Source: Elysia chlorotica (lineage: Eukaryota; Mollusca; Gastropoda; Plakobranchidae). Taken from it: a DNA stretch of 64,000 nt. Shown in pieces: positions 10,020-23,829 of the stretch. The translations under genes and the position numbers were made by a program. The notes below the pieces were generated by a model. It did no database searches. It saw only the letters and a program-made list of their open reading frames with translations, and was not told the DNA's origin. Each line of letters begins with the position of its first letter. Position 1 is the first letter of the stretch. The DNA lies in assembly GCA_003991915.1 (NCBI GenBank), contig RQTK01000688.1, positions 193,715 through 257,714 on the forward strand. The letters are read 5' to 3'.

Positions 10020-11200
10020 TGCTGTTTTAAACTGAAGGCAATTTCTTTTTATGATTTTTTCTCGTTATATAACAGATCGATGGAGAATTGTTCAAAAATT
10101 CTGATAATGGATCAGTTGTATTTTGGTATATAGACCATTATGTTAGCAAGGTGATTATAAAATGTTTAAACAGTGATAAATTTAAAAACTGTTTCAGTGA
10201 GTAACAAGTGGTAAGGCTTCTCGACGTGTATTTTGAATACACTTATGCTATAAGAGTTTTTATCGACGTGTATTTTGAATACAATTCTGCTATAAGAGTT
10301 TTATTGTCACCATTCGCCCATGTTGCTGTTTATAAACAAAACAAAATCCGTGCTTCTTGGTGGGTCTGAATCTTTGAGGACCTTACCAAGAATCCATCGT
10401 ATCTGTTACTTTCAGTTATATCTAGTCAAATCTAATAAAATAAGTGATGCAGCGCCATAGGTCCTGCGTTGCTAAATACAGATCTAAAAACTTCTTTCAA
10501 TAAACAGTATCATAGATTTCTAGATCTAATGTTTTTTTCAACAATGAGAGAAATAACTAAACAATATTTTCGGCAAGTGTCCGTATTTTTAAACAGGTTC
10601 AGTGTCAATGCATTCAAGACTTCACACAATCCTTAGTGCGGCTTTGGGAAATTCATGTAGCACACAGAATTTAAAAAATGTAAAAAGAAAGATCGAACAA
10701 TAAAAGAATTTAACCTTGTAGTTGAATCTTTTACTCCGCGGCATAATATTTGTTTGGAAAAAATGTATGCATGTACTAATAAGTTGTTTGCGTCTTGGCA
10801 GACGATGGAAGCAGATTGGCCGCAATGTGTGACCATGGTTATTGTAAGGCATCCCCAAATTATGTAACATCTCAGGCACGGACACATTGATACATCAAAA
10901 TACCTAGGCTTCACAATAACCTCAGGTGGAGTTTATGAAACTGAGATTTGCTTGAGCGTCAGATTTTGTATTCTCATCGCTAAACTTTTCTATGAGATTT
11001 TTGTTGTGGTTCCTTATTGTTTGTTTTATGTTAGGGGAGGGGGGAACTGTAGCTGACTTTTATTGTGTTTCTGTTCATCATTCAACTTTTAAGTAGCTTG
11101 TGGGATCTGGGGAAGTGTCTTTCTATCAGGCAAGTAGAGACAATAAAAAAGAGATATTTGAAATCTTCAAACGCAATGAGCTAAATATATAAATAGAAGC
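10020..11200. other. AT-rich spacer, no gene seen
   Basis: I find no coding or RNA gene. One 42-bp-period duplication is visible (TCGACGTGTATTTTGAATAC at 10221 and 10263). Confidence 0.6.
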
Positions 11201-11214
11201 AATAAAACAATCAC

Positions 11215-11640
11215 GGATTTCCTCGACCTACAACAGCAGAATTAAAGCAGGCTGCCCTCTGATTGGCAGCTGTCTAGCAAAATGTGTGGTCTATAAAGCC
11301 ACAGTGAAGGAAACAAAGATAAACAATGAAGAAACACACATAGTGCTGACTGAAAACAAGATACCATCTCAACAAGTCGTCGTTCAAACTACTCCATAAA
11401 ATGTACGACACAATTAAGCGAATAAATCATAACAATCATAAGACAAGTAAAACTGTACACACCAGCACAAAAAAGGGTGTAACTTATGTTTAGAAGAATT
11501 AGAAAGGCTTATAAAGACACCATCGTTGATCCAAAGAAAAGAGATATTCTCACGCTGCGTACACAAGAAAAGTGTCCTGTTGTCAAACGCAACCAAAGCA
11601 CAGGTCGCCTGATGAGAGCGGAACGTAGCTCGAAACTTCA
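11215..11640 (+). mobile_element. Degenerate retroelement piece with GIY-YIG-like C-terminal region (Penelope-like)
   Basis: Translated pieces resemble the C-terminal part of Penelope-type retroelement proteins: a CPL..SCL..VVY.ATV stretch, NEETHI.LTE, and a later CNLCLEE segment followed by a RKEIFSRCVHKKSVLLSN-like end. The copy is clearly broken in several places and old. It abuts the (TAGA)n/LINE compound block at 11670. Confidence 0.6.
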
Positions 11641-11669
11641 GAGTCGCAACAGGTTTTTTTTTTAAATTT

Positions 11670-12950
<1,281 letters not shown>

Positions 12951-13410
12951 TTAAAGTTAAAAAAAGGAAAGCGAATATTATACTATCGTTTTATAGAATG
13001 TAAAGGATACTGAAAACATTGTATTTTTGTTTTCTCTTTGTTTCGTTATCAAACGGCAAGGTTATGGACTATCCGGTATTCTAAATTCGCGTTTCGGATC
13101 TCCAAATCGTAGTAAGCTTATGATTCATCATTTTAAATGAGCTAACCAAACGTTGTTTATAAATGGCTGCTGAGTGGGCCAAACCTAGTCATAATTTTTG
13201 TCTGTTAAATCATAGCCCACTGACCATTACTTGCATTCCGGAAAGTAACGGACCAGTTAAAAGATTTTTAGGTTGGTATTCTTATAGATCTAGATCTAGT
13301 TTATTGGTGCAAACAAGCTTTATTGTAGATTGTTTAGTATGTGTCATGGATTCTAAACTATCAACTTATCATTATGATTTGATAGAGAGAGAAGTTTCAA
13401 ATCGCTTACA

Positions 13411-13490
13411 AGAGTAGTACCGCCCTTAATTGGTTTAAATCGTACATCTCCGACAGTAGACTAAGTGTAATGGTACTGGAAATTCAGGCC
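13411..13490 (+). mobile_element. Short LINE RT fragment
   Basis: STALNWFKSYISDSRLSVMV matches the conserved A..WF.SYLS.R..V.V stretch upstream of the GVPQGS motif of CR1/Jockey reverse transcriptases. Only about 25 residues remain. Confidence 0.55.
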
Positions 13491-13554
13491 TTATTGATTT
13501 GGCATCTGATGTCCTCGTCTGTTCCTCTGTTTTTACTTACAATGTTACATACTG

Positions 13555-13860
13555 CCAAGTTAAACAAACTTGTCAACCTCTTTGATGTTTTCCTGATGCA
13601 GCTGCAGTGGGTCTGCCTGTCTGTTGATTTGTATAGCCTCAGTTTTTCTGATATTTATCTGGAGTCCAGTCTTCCTGTCTTCTTTAAACACACAATATAG
13701 TTTCTCTTTTGCATCTTGTTGTCTTTGTGAGAGAAGGTTGATGTCGTCTGCAAGGTCAAGATCCTCCAGAAAGTCAACAAACACTGCATACAGAGGGGTC
13801 TGCCACTCTAGTGACTATTAAATGATGTTCTGCATGGTAGCTATGTGGTCTGTGTACGAA
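13555..13860 (-). mobile_element. LINE RT fragment, minus strand
   Basis: Minus-strand translation gives a F.DFLEDLDLADDINLLSQR stretch followed by GLQINIRKTEAIQIN. This is the non-LTR RT palm motif (LADD in place of YADD/FADD) and the downstream K-T..M element. It is opposite in orientation to the neighbouring LINE pieces, so it is a separate insertion. Confidence 0.7.
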
Positions 13861-13869
13861 TAATCTTGT

Positions 13870-14659
13870 CAGAGGCCTGCCTCATAGTTGTTTAAAACAC
13901 GGTAAATGTGTCCCTTTTTAGTTTGCTCTCAGGGCTAGCCCTAGACACCCGTCGCCGGTGGGCTGGTCGGGAATCAATCACCTGGCATGTCCGGCCTAGC
14001 GCACTGCCTGTGGAATGTGCCTGTGCATAGAGCCGCACAACTCAATATTTCCGTTTTTCGCCCCCTTTTTTGCACCCCATTAACTCTAGTACTAAGAGGA
14101 ACTGTTTGATTCTTGAATTCATTTTAAAGTCCTGAACTTTGCCAATAAGACGCACTTATTTGTTTCTGAATAGCTTTATATTAGTTCTATTAAATTACAA
14201 AAGGATGAATGTGTTGTGATTACAGGTGTAGCTAGCAAATTTTATATTCTTTTAATCATAATTTCACATACTGTAGCAGTGTAGGCATCATCAACTCAAG
14301 TACATTGTGGTACACTTATAGATTGATCTTTGGTTGGTACAAAATTTTTAAAACCAATTAAGACGGACATCCGTTACAAAGTATGATTTGTTTAGGAATC
14401 AAAGTTTATTTTAAAAGTTAAAAAGCATAGGCCTGCATGCATATTATAAATACAAGTTCTCAGCATATTTTGTTTTTCCTTTAAAGCCACTGCCCCATAA
14501 ACATATTGTTTGTTTTTTAAGATAAACATCTTCTAACAACATTAAAATTTTATTTATATGAGCATTTAATTATATGTAAAGAGGTTAAAGAAATCATTTA
14601 TACATGTTGTCCTAATTTTCTATGTATTTTTTTTTCCGCTTTCAATAACCATAAATAGG
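13870..14659 (+). other. Upstream region of FBXW9
   Basis: AT-rich, with no TATA box I would trust and no gene. The 5' UTR and promoter of FBXW9 probably lie here or in an upstream exon. ATAAATAGG immediately precedes the start codon. Confidence 0.4.
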
Positions 14660-17600
14660 ATGGAAGAAATGTGTGACGGCAGCAAAAATGGAATACAGTC
14701 CAAGCCTGGTAGAATGTCGGAGCATTGCTGTTCTCGTCCCAGTGATCCAGGAAATGGAGATGTTGATGGCTGTTCAGAGCTAACCAATCAATCTGACTCC
14801 AACTCTCCTAATGCTGCTTTGTCGTGTAATGAGTTTGTGTGTCCGAAGCAGAACACTGCTTGCCCACTGAACTTTCTAGCAAGGGACAAGCATGGAGACA
14901 AAGACAATGAAAGTTGCTTACCAATCGATATTAGACAAGAAGAGGAAGATGAATATGATCCTCATCTATGGGATGGAGTTGTGCCAATAGAAGCAAAATC
15001 TGATACAGATGATGAAGACTTGACCTGTGAATTTTGCAGTCCCAGGCTTGGAGCTGGGGATCAAGTCTGGAAAATAACTGAAGATCATTTTGCATCTGAT
15101 GACGATTTGGAAACTGGAGGTATCAATTATTCTCTTGTATTGATTTGCAAATAAATGACAGTAGTAAACATAATCACACACGAATGATAGTTGCATCATA
15201 TCAGCTTGTATCTGTGTGTGTGTGTGCATTCCACTTTCTCCACCTACAATTAAGTGGCAGAAAAAAATTCTTCAAATAAAAGAGCAATAAAATATTGCGA
15301 CCTGCATCAAGAACGGAGAGGTATAGGAACTCTTTTGTTCCAGCCTCTGTTAGATTATTGGAAACTAGATCTCTTAGCGTGTAATGCGCACCATGCACCA
15401 TATATAAACATATAAATGCGTTCAACTACCTTTACTTCGTAAATATTAAAAACTGTAAATCGGTCGAAGGGAGAAAGGGGGTTAGGGCAGAGAGAGAGAG
15501 AGAGTAAGAGGTGGTAATGTCATAATGATTGTTACACTGCTAAAAACGTAATAAAAAAAACAATGAGAGAGAGAGATGGGTAGTAAGAGAGCTATTATCA
15601 TAACATATTATAATGTTGTACTGTTTGATCAATATACTGTTAGTGTTAATCCAGAACAAGTTTCTCTTGAGGATCAATAAAGTTTATCTTATCCTATCTT
15701 ATAAATATCATTGCTGCCTGGATTACATTTACGCAATTGATTTTTTTTTTGTTGTTGCTATAACTGTTAGAGTTAATTACAAGAAAAACTGTAAATATGA
15801 AATAATTTCTATACATTTTTAATTGACCTTGTGCTTTTTCCCCGTTTATAAATGTTTTATTTCTTTCATATAACTGTGGCCACGTTTTTTTTCTAACTCT
15901 GTTGAGCTTTTTACTTTGTTTTTGCCCAGGAGAGCTCACTCTCGGCCTCTTGGATGATGATGCGTTATTTCACATTGCGCGGTTCCTGGAGTCCCGCACC
16001 ATTAGGTTTACCCTCAGCTGCGTTAACAAAAGATTTTACAGCCTGTTCAATCGGCATGCGTCCTTTTGGAAAGGGAGATATGCCACACAGATTGGATCCA
16101 AGTGCCGTTGTCCTACCGTGAAAAGTGTGCTTGTCTCTTTCTTTCATAGAATGTAGAATGCTTCTGTAGTAGAGCAGAAATAGTTTATTTTAGTAGTATT
16201 TTTAAAACAGTTATCGACTTCTATAAACATTTGTAACCAAGATGAGAAAGCAATTATAGATAAATTAGCATATATAGCTTAACAATGTTCAATGCAACAT
16301 TTTGCAGGTGAATATCAAGCAATATTGCATCTTTTTTATACAGTTTTTTGTTTTTAATTAAATTTATTATTGAAAACGTAACTTGATGCATTGATAAATA
16401 CCTGGCCTAATAAGATGTGGTTCTATAGTTTGTCAAATCTAAAATTTTCTTGTCCATTTTTTGATGTTATTCTTTTGAAACGACTGAAAAACAGAGCAGC
16501 CTTTTTTTTGTAAGACCTGCGGATGGTATATTGATAGTCATAACAACCAGCTTAGCATGTTATGGTTATAACTTTAAAGCATCCTTGGTCACTGTTTTTC
16601 CGTCCCTCTTGCTTCAGCCCCGGTCAATTTTCATGTAGCAGACAGATGCCTTGCATGGGATGACAACCACAGAGTGTGGGAGAGTCCAGACACCCAGACT
16701 CGCCATTTTTCCTACTCTCACAACATCTTAGGAGGTGTCGATGCTGTGCATTTGATGAATGTAAGAAAATTGCAAGTTTGGATTGTCAGATATTAGTTTT
16801 TAGGCGTGTCCCCTATATAGTTCAGTTGTTGACAATGGACTTAAAGGAATCGAAATCGACAAACTAAATTAGGTTGTGTACATTTGGCTCTAGTTTTTAG
16901 TTCTTACTAGAACAAAAGAGAAGGATTGTGGATGCATAGCATTTATAATTCAAGGCATAATCATTCACAGTAATTCAGGTTTTCTAATATTAAATGTTTA
17001 TTACATTTTTGTTTTCAAACTTCACTTCTACATGAGACAAAGCAGAATGTTGCATAAATTGAAAAAACCCCAACTGATGTAAAAGTTCTTCCTTGCATAT
17101 GGAGGCATCTTATCAGACTCTTCAGAGCCTTTACATGTCGGGAACATGATTTGATTTAAGATAGGCTTTTCTCTTTCTGCCCATTGCTAGTTAGTGTTGG
17201 TTTTTAGTTTGTTAATGTCCATCATTATGATTAGCATTAAGGTTTAATTTGTGGACTGGTCTAATACTAATGTCTGAGGATTGTATGTGTGCTGCTATAC
17301 AGCAACAGGTAAATATAGAGCTGCACACTTTGCTATTGATCCACCCTGCTCCCTCCATATGCAAGTTTGTTAACTTGTTGCCTGCGCTGTGTATGTACAC
17401 CATACTTGCCTATTTGAGGGTTTGAGAGTTTTGTTTTGCCGCTTTGAAAATCGGTTTAGATAAAAATAGTATCACCGGAAAGCTTAAATATTCCCAAAAC
17501 TAATGATAGTTCATGATATCAAGAATGTATTACACATGCGCAAATACATACACACACATACACAGACGTTCGGATGTCTTTGCCTTGGCTTGAGGATCTA

Positions 17601-20600
17601 GCATGCTCCATGAAACAGTGTCAGTCAGTCACTCAGTCTTGGCTAGATATTGATCATCTTGATGTTGATTTAGATCTAGCAAAACGACTGAAGTTCCTGG
17701 TGTAGATTTACATCTAGATCTACACTCAGACTTTTGAATAACTTTTTCAATTCAAAATCTAGATTCTATATCTCATTTGGTTCTCAGCCTTTCAAGATCT
17801 AGTTGTTTTCTTTGCTCTAATAAACTATTGTCGTTTTCAAGGACAAAATTACTTTGATTTTTTTATTATTTTAGGAATCTATCTCTTTTGGTTTTAGAGT
17901 TATAGTAAGTTTTGTAACGTTGACCGCATAACTGTAGGCTTCACAACTTCCTTAGTATGGGGCAGGGGAAATTGTGGAGCAGTCAACGGGTTAAAGATGT
18001 TGCATTTTATGTAAAGGGTGATGCTTATTGAAATTTTGTTCTCATTTAATGAGATGAATCTTTTGACATAGTGAAGTCTGCATATATGTATTTAATTACT
18101 TTTGTTAAATTGAGCTCTACCTTCCATCTATTCCACAATTACATTTTCTCCTTTTTTTTCTGTTCTTTTTTTCAGAAAGGACAAGTGGCTGTAACTGGTG
18201 ATCGTAATCGTCAAATGAATCTCATTGATCTAACCAAGTATTCAGACCCAGAGACTGATCCTGTTCCAATGAAGGATTTGTTGACACACGCAGACACAGC
18301 AACGCACAATGTTAGTTTCAGCGGTGTATATGTTTTTTTCTATATTTGGAGAAATTATTTGAAATTGTGTATGATAAAATAAAAGGATTCTTTCCTTTAA
18401 AGTGGAAATTTTTTCTTATTTTTGTGCATGCAATGAATACTGCTTTCTTTCCCCCATTATTTTTTAAATATTCTTTATTAATGCTTTTGAGTCTGGCTAT
18501 AGCATGTGTTAAGATTCAAACAACAAGCCAGTTCCTCTGTTTGAATCTTCTAAACAATTATTTTATAATTAATTTTTACATTTGGTTTCATTTTATTTAT
18601 TCTCTATTTTAAATGTCATGTACAAAGATGTTTTTTTAGAATACTAGTTGTTTCCTACAAAAACTTTTTTTTTTGTATTCCTTTTTTATGCCGAAGATCA
18701 AAATACAAAGATATTTAATTGTGTTTATTCTTTCCTTGTTCAGGGCTGGATTTGGACAATCGCCTCTGTTGACAATATGATCTTCACTGGTGCCTGGGAT
18801 ATGCATGTGCGTCAGTTCGATGCTGGAGCAGGTTGTCAAGTGGTTACAGATTACAAGTAATCCTTTCACTTACACATGTTTAAATTATTCCACTCGTACT
18901 GAAAGTGGTTACAGATTACAAGTAATCCTTACAATAACTTCACTCGTACTGAAAGTTACAGATTACACTACACTGAAAGTGGTTACAGATTACAAGTAAT
19001 CCTTTCACTTACACATGTGTAAATTATTCCACTCGTACTGAAAGTGGTTACAGATTACAAGTAATCCTTTCACTTACACATGTTTAAAATTATTCCACTC
19101 GTACTGAAAGTGGTTACAGATTACAAGTAATCCTTTCACTTACACATGTTTAAAATTATTCCACTCGTACTGAAAGTGGTTACAGATTACAAGTAATCCT
19201 TTCACTTACACATGTTTAAAATTATTCCACTCGTACTGAAAGTGGTTACAGATTACAAGTAATCCTTTCACTTACACATGTTTAAATTATTCCACTCGTA
19301 CTGAAAGTGGTTACAGATTACAAGTAATCCTTTCACTTACACATGTGTAAAATTATTCCACTCGTACTGAAAGTGGTTACAGATTACAAGTAATCCTTTC
19401 ACTTACACATGTGTAAAATTATTCCACTCGTACTGAAAGTGGTTACAGATTACAAGTAATCCTTACACTTACACATGTTTAAAATTATTCTGCTTGTACT
19501 GACATGTTGCTGATGTTCTTGGCACAGTGCTTAGGGAGTTAGGCAACCTTTGTGAAGGCGCCATTGGTCTACCCAACATGGAATGGGAAGAAAGTAATGG
19601 CAGCCTAGCTCAGAAACGCTGTTTGCATAGTGCAATCAGGATACAAAACTCTTGGGGTGAAACTTCATTTCTAACAGCATTATTGAAACATCTAGAAACA
19701 TAGATTTTACAGATTTAAATTTTCTGTCTCACTACAGAGTTAAATTATCATGGCCTCGTCTAAGGTTGAAGGCAACATTGGCATATCATACTGCTACTAA
19801 CTGGACTTGATGAGCGCATTCCACCACTTTTATGCTTTAACTTGTGTACCTTTCACATTTCTCTTCTTCCCTGTAACATACAGGCTATTCACTCTTGTAT
19901 CAAACTCTGGGATCCTTTTTTGTATCAGCTTTGAGTATGTAGAAACTGATAAACAGAATTGAGAAAGCAGCAACACTTGCATAATAAATGTCAAAGAAGA
20001 TATGATAATTGGTAACCTATTTGGATTGCATAAGGATGTATTTATAACTTTTTCACTTCGTTTCTAATTTGCTCTGGAAAGAATGAGAAAGGTTTGATTT
20101 CATTCAGATGCTTTACTTAGTTTGACATGCTGTGTTTTCAAGAATGATTATGTTTTAAGAAACATTCAGAATTTCACGCTGTAGGCATTTCTTTCTTTGC
20201 TCTATATTTTCTATGAACTGTATCATAGATATATTTACTTTGTATGTATACTTTATATACCATTAGCGAGTTTATAAACTTTGTTTACTTTTCAGTTTTA
20301 GCGTTGATCAAGGTTTTGCTTTCATATTTTCTTCCTGTCTTGTGCAGATGCCAGTCCTCTGTTGCTGTTCTGTCCCTATATACGGAACAGAATGACATTT
20401 TCGCTGGTTGCTTTAACAAAAAAGTTTACTTCATTGATCGGCGTGACTCGGAGATCAAACCCCGCACGTTTCACAACAGAGCAGTGGTGTGCATAACAGG
20501 AAATGATAAGTACATCATATCCGGCAGTGAAGATAAACGGATCAGCATCTTTGATAGGAGAGCTGACAAAGTATTCAAGATGATAAAGGTAGGAGTATCT

Positions 20601-21802
20601 TCTCCTTTTGAAAGCATCTATAATGTTGTTGCTTACTCTTTAAAAGCGTTTAGTGTATATCTTGAGCTGTAAAGCTATGTTTCTGGAAGCTAAATTTGAA
20701 AACTATATCTAGCTTATCTGACTAGAAACTCAGAAACACTTTTTATGTTTTTTGTTTTTGAAAACTTGTATTTGTCATTTTATTTTTACAGGTTAAAACG
20801 AAACCTTGTTGAAGGCTTAAGTCAATGCAGATGAAGTTACCAATTGTCACCTTTACTTTCCATTCAACCAGCTTCTTGAATAAGTATTTAGTCAATCAAG
20901 CGCTTGGAAAGCTGATATATTGCTTATTTTCAGCTGGAAAGTTTACCACTGTGCCTTAGCTATCATGACAATCAGCTTTGGTTTGGGGATCGAACTGGCA
21001 CCCTTCACCTGCATGATGGAACAGATGGGAGCTTCAAACATGTCGGGGTAAGGGCTAGACATTTTAAGCTGAGGCAAACAAATTTGCAGAGAGAACTGTA
21101 GAATTTTCCACTTCATCAAGAAGGAATTAGATTAATTACAAACAAACTCACAGGCTATGGAAAACAGGAGAATATTACAGACACATAGAAAATTTTTACT
21201 TGAATGGATATGGGTAGACAAACTGATAGCATTAAAAGAGTATGGGGAATGCATGGTAGCTCAGAGCATAGCCTTCATAATTCTATGACATAAACCCAAA
21301 TCAGCTGACGGGGTCTGTGTGTATTTTTGCTGCCAGTCGTACAACATAGGCCACACGAAGAGGTTGCTGGGTGTGATCAACACGTCTGGCGCTGTGTTTA
21401 CCTGCTCAGGAGACGGCACGGTCAAAGTCCTCGAGCCCACGAGAGAGCCCCGTGTCCTCGCGTCCCTCAAGAGTCACAAGAAAGAAGTTGCTGATGTGAG
21501 TTGGGGCTTCTCAAATCAATTTTTTAATGATATGTACCTTTTACTTTAATTTACTTTTTGAAAACAAATGTATCCATACACGTTTCAAAGGTGAACATTT
21601 TTTTTTTACCTGAAGTACTAAAGAATGTAAAGAAATATAACAAAGGTAAACTATGTATCACCTCTGAAGCTGGTTGTGAAAAGGCTTGTATTACCATTGT
21701 TGCCAGGTGGCCTACAGCCATGGTGTTCTTGCCAGCGCCGGTGACGACGGTATCAGCCTCTGGTTGCCCAAGCACTGGGACAGAAACACGTACTTGCTGT
21801 GA
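14660..21802 (+). CDS. FBXW9: F-box and WD-repeat protein 9 (substrate receptor of an SCF-type ubiquitin ligase)
   Basis: Nine exons join in phase: 14660-15119, 15930-16124, 16618-16760, 18176-18310, 18744-18856, 20348-20588, 20934-21047, 21337-21495, 21707-21802 (TGA); 551 residues. Residues 1-153 are acidic and Ser/Asp-rich with no known fold. Residues about 155-205 are the F-box (LLDDDALFHIARFL..LSCVNKRFYSLF), which would bind Skp1. From about 265 come seven WD blades, e.g. GDRNRQMNLIDL, GWIWTIAS..TGAWDMHVRQF, GCFNKKVYFIDRR, YIISGSEDKRISIFDRR, NQLWFGDRTGTLHLHD and CSGDGTVKVLEP. Exon order and the HNGWIW, ISGSEDKR and LSYHDNQLW motifs follow vertebrate FBXW9. The exon 2 donor (AAAA|GTGTGC) is weak but is the one that keeps phase. 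The protein is longer than vertebrate FBXW9 because of the N-terminus. Confidence 0.93.
18838..19500 (+). repeat. 65/66-bp minisatellite made from the FBXW9 exon 5 donor region
   Basis: Each unit carries AAGTGGTTACAGATTACAA|GTAATCC, i.e. the last 19 nt of exon 5 plus the donor, then about 45 nt of intron. The real donor is at 18857; copies of GTAATCC follow at 18922, 18996, 19061, 19127, 19193, 19259, 19324, 19390 and 19456. The core GATTACAAGTAATC is a perfect 6+6 dyad around AA. Exon 6 lies 850 bp downstream. Confidence 0.95.
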
Positions 21803-22030
21803 CTGGATGCATGTACAGCATCTTCACAAGTCTTTGTGCCAGAGAGCCATGGGTGCCATTCAGATTGACATTGATTCAACTTTTTTCTTGTTTCTAAGTC
21901 ATATTGTTTTCCCTTTTTTGTGTATTTATGTGTTGGAATAATAATTATAGTTTTGAGAACCCAGTGATGTATGCTATAAAGTTACAGTTTAAAAGGAATA
22001 GGCTTCAAGAAGATCCTATTAATGTTTTTT

Positions 22031-22036
22031 AAATAA
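22031..22036 (+). terminator. Candidate FBXW9 polyadenylation signal
   Basis: AATAAA about 230 nt after the FBXW9 stop is the first plus-strand hexamer downstream. Others at about 23826 and 24290 could serve longer UTRs. Nothing else separates them. Confidence 0.4.
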
Positions 22037-23539
22037 ACGGACGAAAAAGACCAACATGAAACTAGAATAGGCCCATGAAAAGAAAGAAATATTTACATTA
22101 TGATCTGGATCAACTTTTCATTTGTTTGGATTATTGAGAAAAACTTATTAGTAAATCAAAATTAGCCTGTCAAGAAAGAAAAATGAATTAATTCGCTGAA
22201 AATTTAAACTTAACTTGTTGTTAGTCAGACATTTTTCTGGGCTGAGCATCGGGTCCAAAGTACGGTAAGATATGGGCAAAGCATATTCTAACAAGTTGCA
22301 TCACTTGTCTTGATTTAATTGATAGCTGTTTCCTGTTGAATAACTTATTTACTAATTTTTACATGTTTTGTATAATGTCGGGTAAATTTTTATTTTTGTC
22401 GCATAATATTTTGATAAGAAAGATTGTTTATACCTGTGATCTCACCATTCATGTAGTGAAACTGATTAGAAGCTTGACGCTGGAGAAAGCCACTAGTTGA
22501 TCTTGCGTATCGTATAAATAGGGGCAGGTGTGTTAAGTAATAAGAATCTTACGTACATCCTCTGGCATCTACATATCACTATTACGGCCATTCAAAACGC
22601 AATGATACGGTTCCTTGTCTACAACTGAAATCAAAGTTTCTTCATGTTGCAGATTGTCTACAACTTTGTTCTTTGATAACACTGAAAGGCGATCATAATT
22701 TTTTTTTTTTTATCAATTTCCTTTCAGATTATAAAGAACTCTGAACTGAATATTTTCTTAGGATCTGTTGACACTGAAGTTATTAATGATATCTAAAGAA
22801 CGTTGTGTACAGAGTAATTTTGTAGTGATACATTCTCCACTTAATTGTTATATACACGCATTGCCCGTTTGCTTGAAAAGTGAATGAGAGACTTGTAAAA
22901 TTTAGAAAAAATGGCAGTTTCTTAATTTGTGAATTTTTATATATAAAAAATCACAATGAAGTAAATGTAATAGATTTACCAAATTTTGTGTGCGTGCACA
23001 TTTCAGATGTTGAGCTGTGTATGTTCAGAGTCATGAAGTTTAACGCATACACATTCTTTCAGAAATAATTATAACTATGCCATAACTTAAAGAATTTTAA
23101 AGGATGGTCTGGGACAAATGAATAAATAAGACCCATTATTTTTCAATACATGCACATTATTCCATCTCGATTCATCAATGTCTAAACCCAGAATTTGCCG
23201 TAGTGCCCGGATCACGGGTATGAAATATGTTCCGTATGCACTTTTGTAATACTAATACAGAATGACGCCTATACATTCATAATTTTTTAAACTTTTGCGA
23301 AGAAGAGTTCACACTTTTGCTAAAACATTCTCGTTTTCTTTCCTTTTTACTGTGTGTGATTACTGTGAATCGGTTCACTTGTGTCAAAGCTGCAAATTTT
23401 TTATTATGGCATTTAATTTCTGGCTTGACTAGTCAATCTGTCCAAGAAGGCCTTGCAGAGAAAGATAAGTCCTGTAGATGCAGAGGAGAGTGATGTTTGA
23501 ATAGGGTGGAGAGTAGGAAGAAGAAAAAGACAGTACTGA

Positions 23540-23823
23540 TAATCATGAATCTAGATCTAGATTTAAAAATAGATTCTGCCCCCACCCCAAACGAGCCAAA
23601 CAACCCTTTCCCCTGGTCCTCTACCCTTCATGATGTTGAAGTAGACCTATTTACTCACAGAACAGGCCCAAGTCTTGATCTTTTTGACTTTGATTATTTT
23701 GCAGATCCTATTGATTATTTCAAACTTTATATCCCTGACTCTTTCATGGTGTTAGCTGCTGAGCAAACAAACTTTCTGTGCTTCCCACACCAGAGTGGCC
23801 CACGCCTCTTTCAAATCTGTTAA
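23540..23823 (+). pseudogene. piggyBac transposase N-terminal fragment
   Basis: The stretch DYFADPIDYFKLYIPDSFMV followed by LAAEQTNFLCF matches the start of the piggyBac (PGBD-type) transposase domain, where D.F.LFF.DE....I...TN is typical. The frame closes soon after (..RLFQIC stop) and no catalytic region follows. No flanking terminal repeats were recognised. It is probably a decayed DNA-transposon piece. A domesticated exon is possible because TTTTGCAG precedes part of it, but the chance of that is small. Confidence 0.6.
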
Positions 23824-23829
23824 ATGAAT

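Noticed and set aside
10622-10914. Upstream coding exon of the CD225-like gene
   Set aside because: Minus-strand frame is Cys/Ile-rich without a convincing donor in phase and no family similarity.
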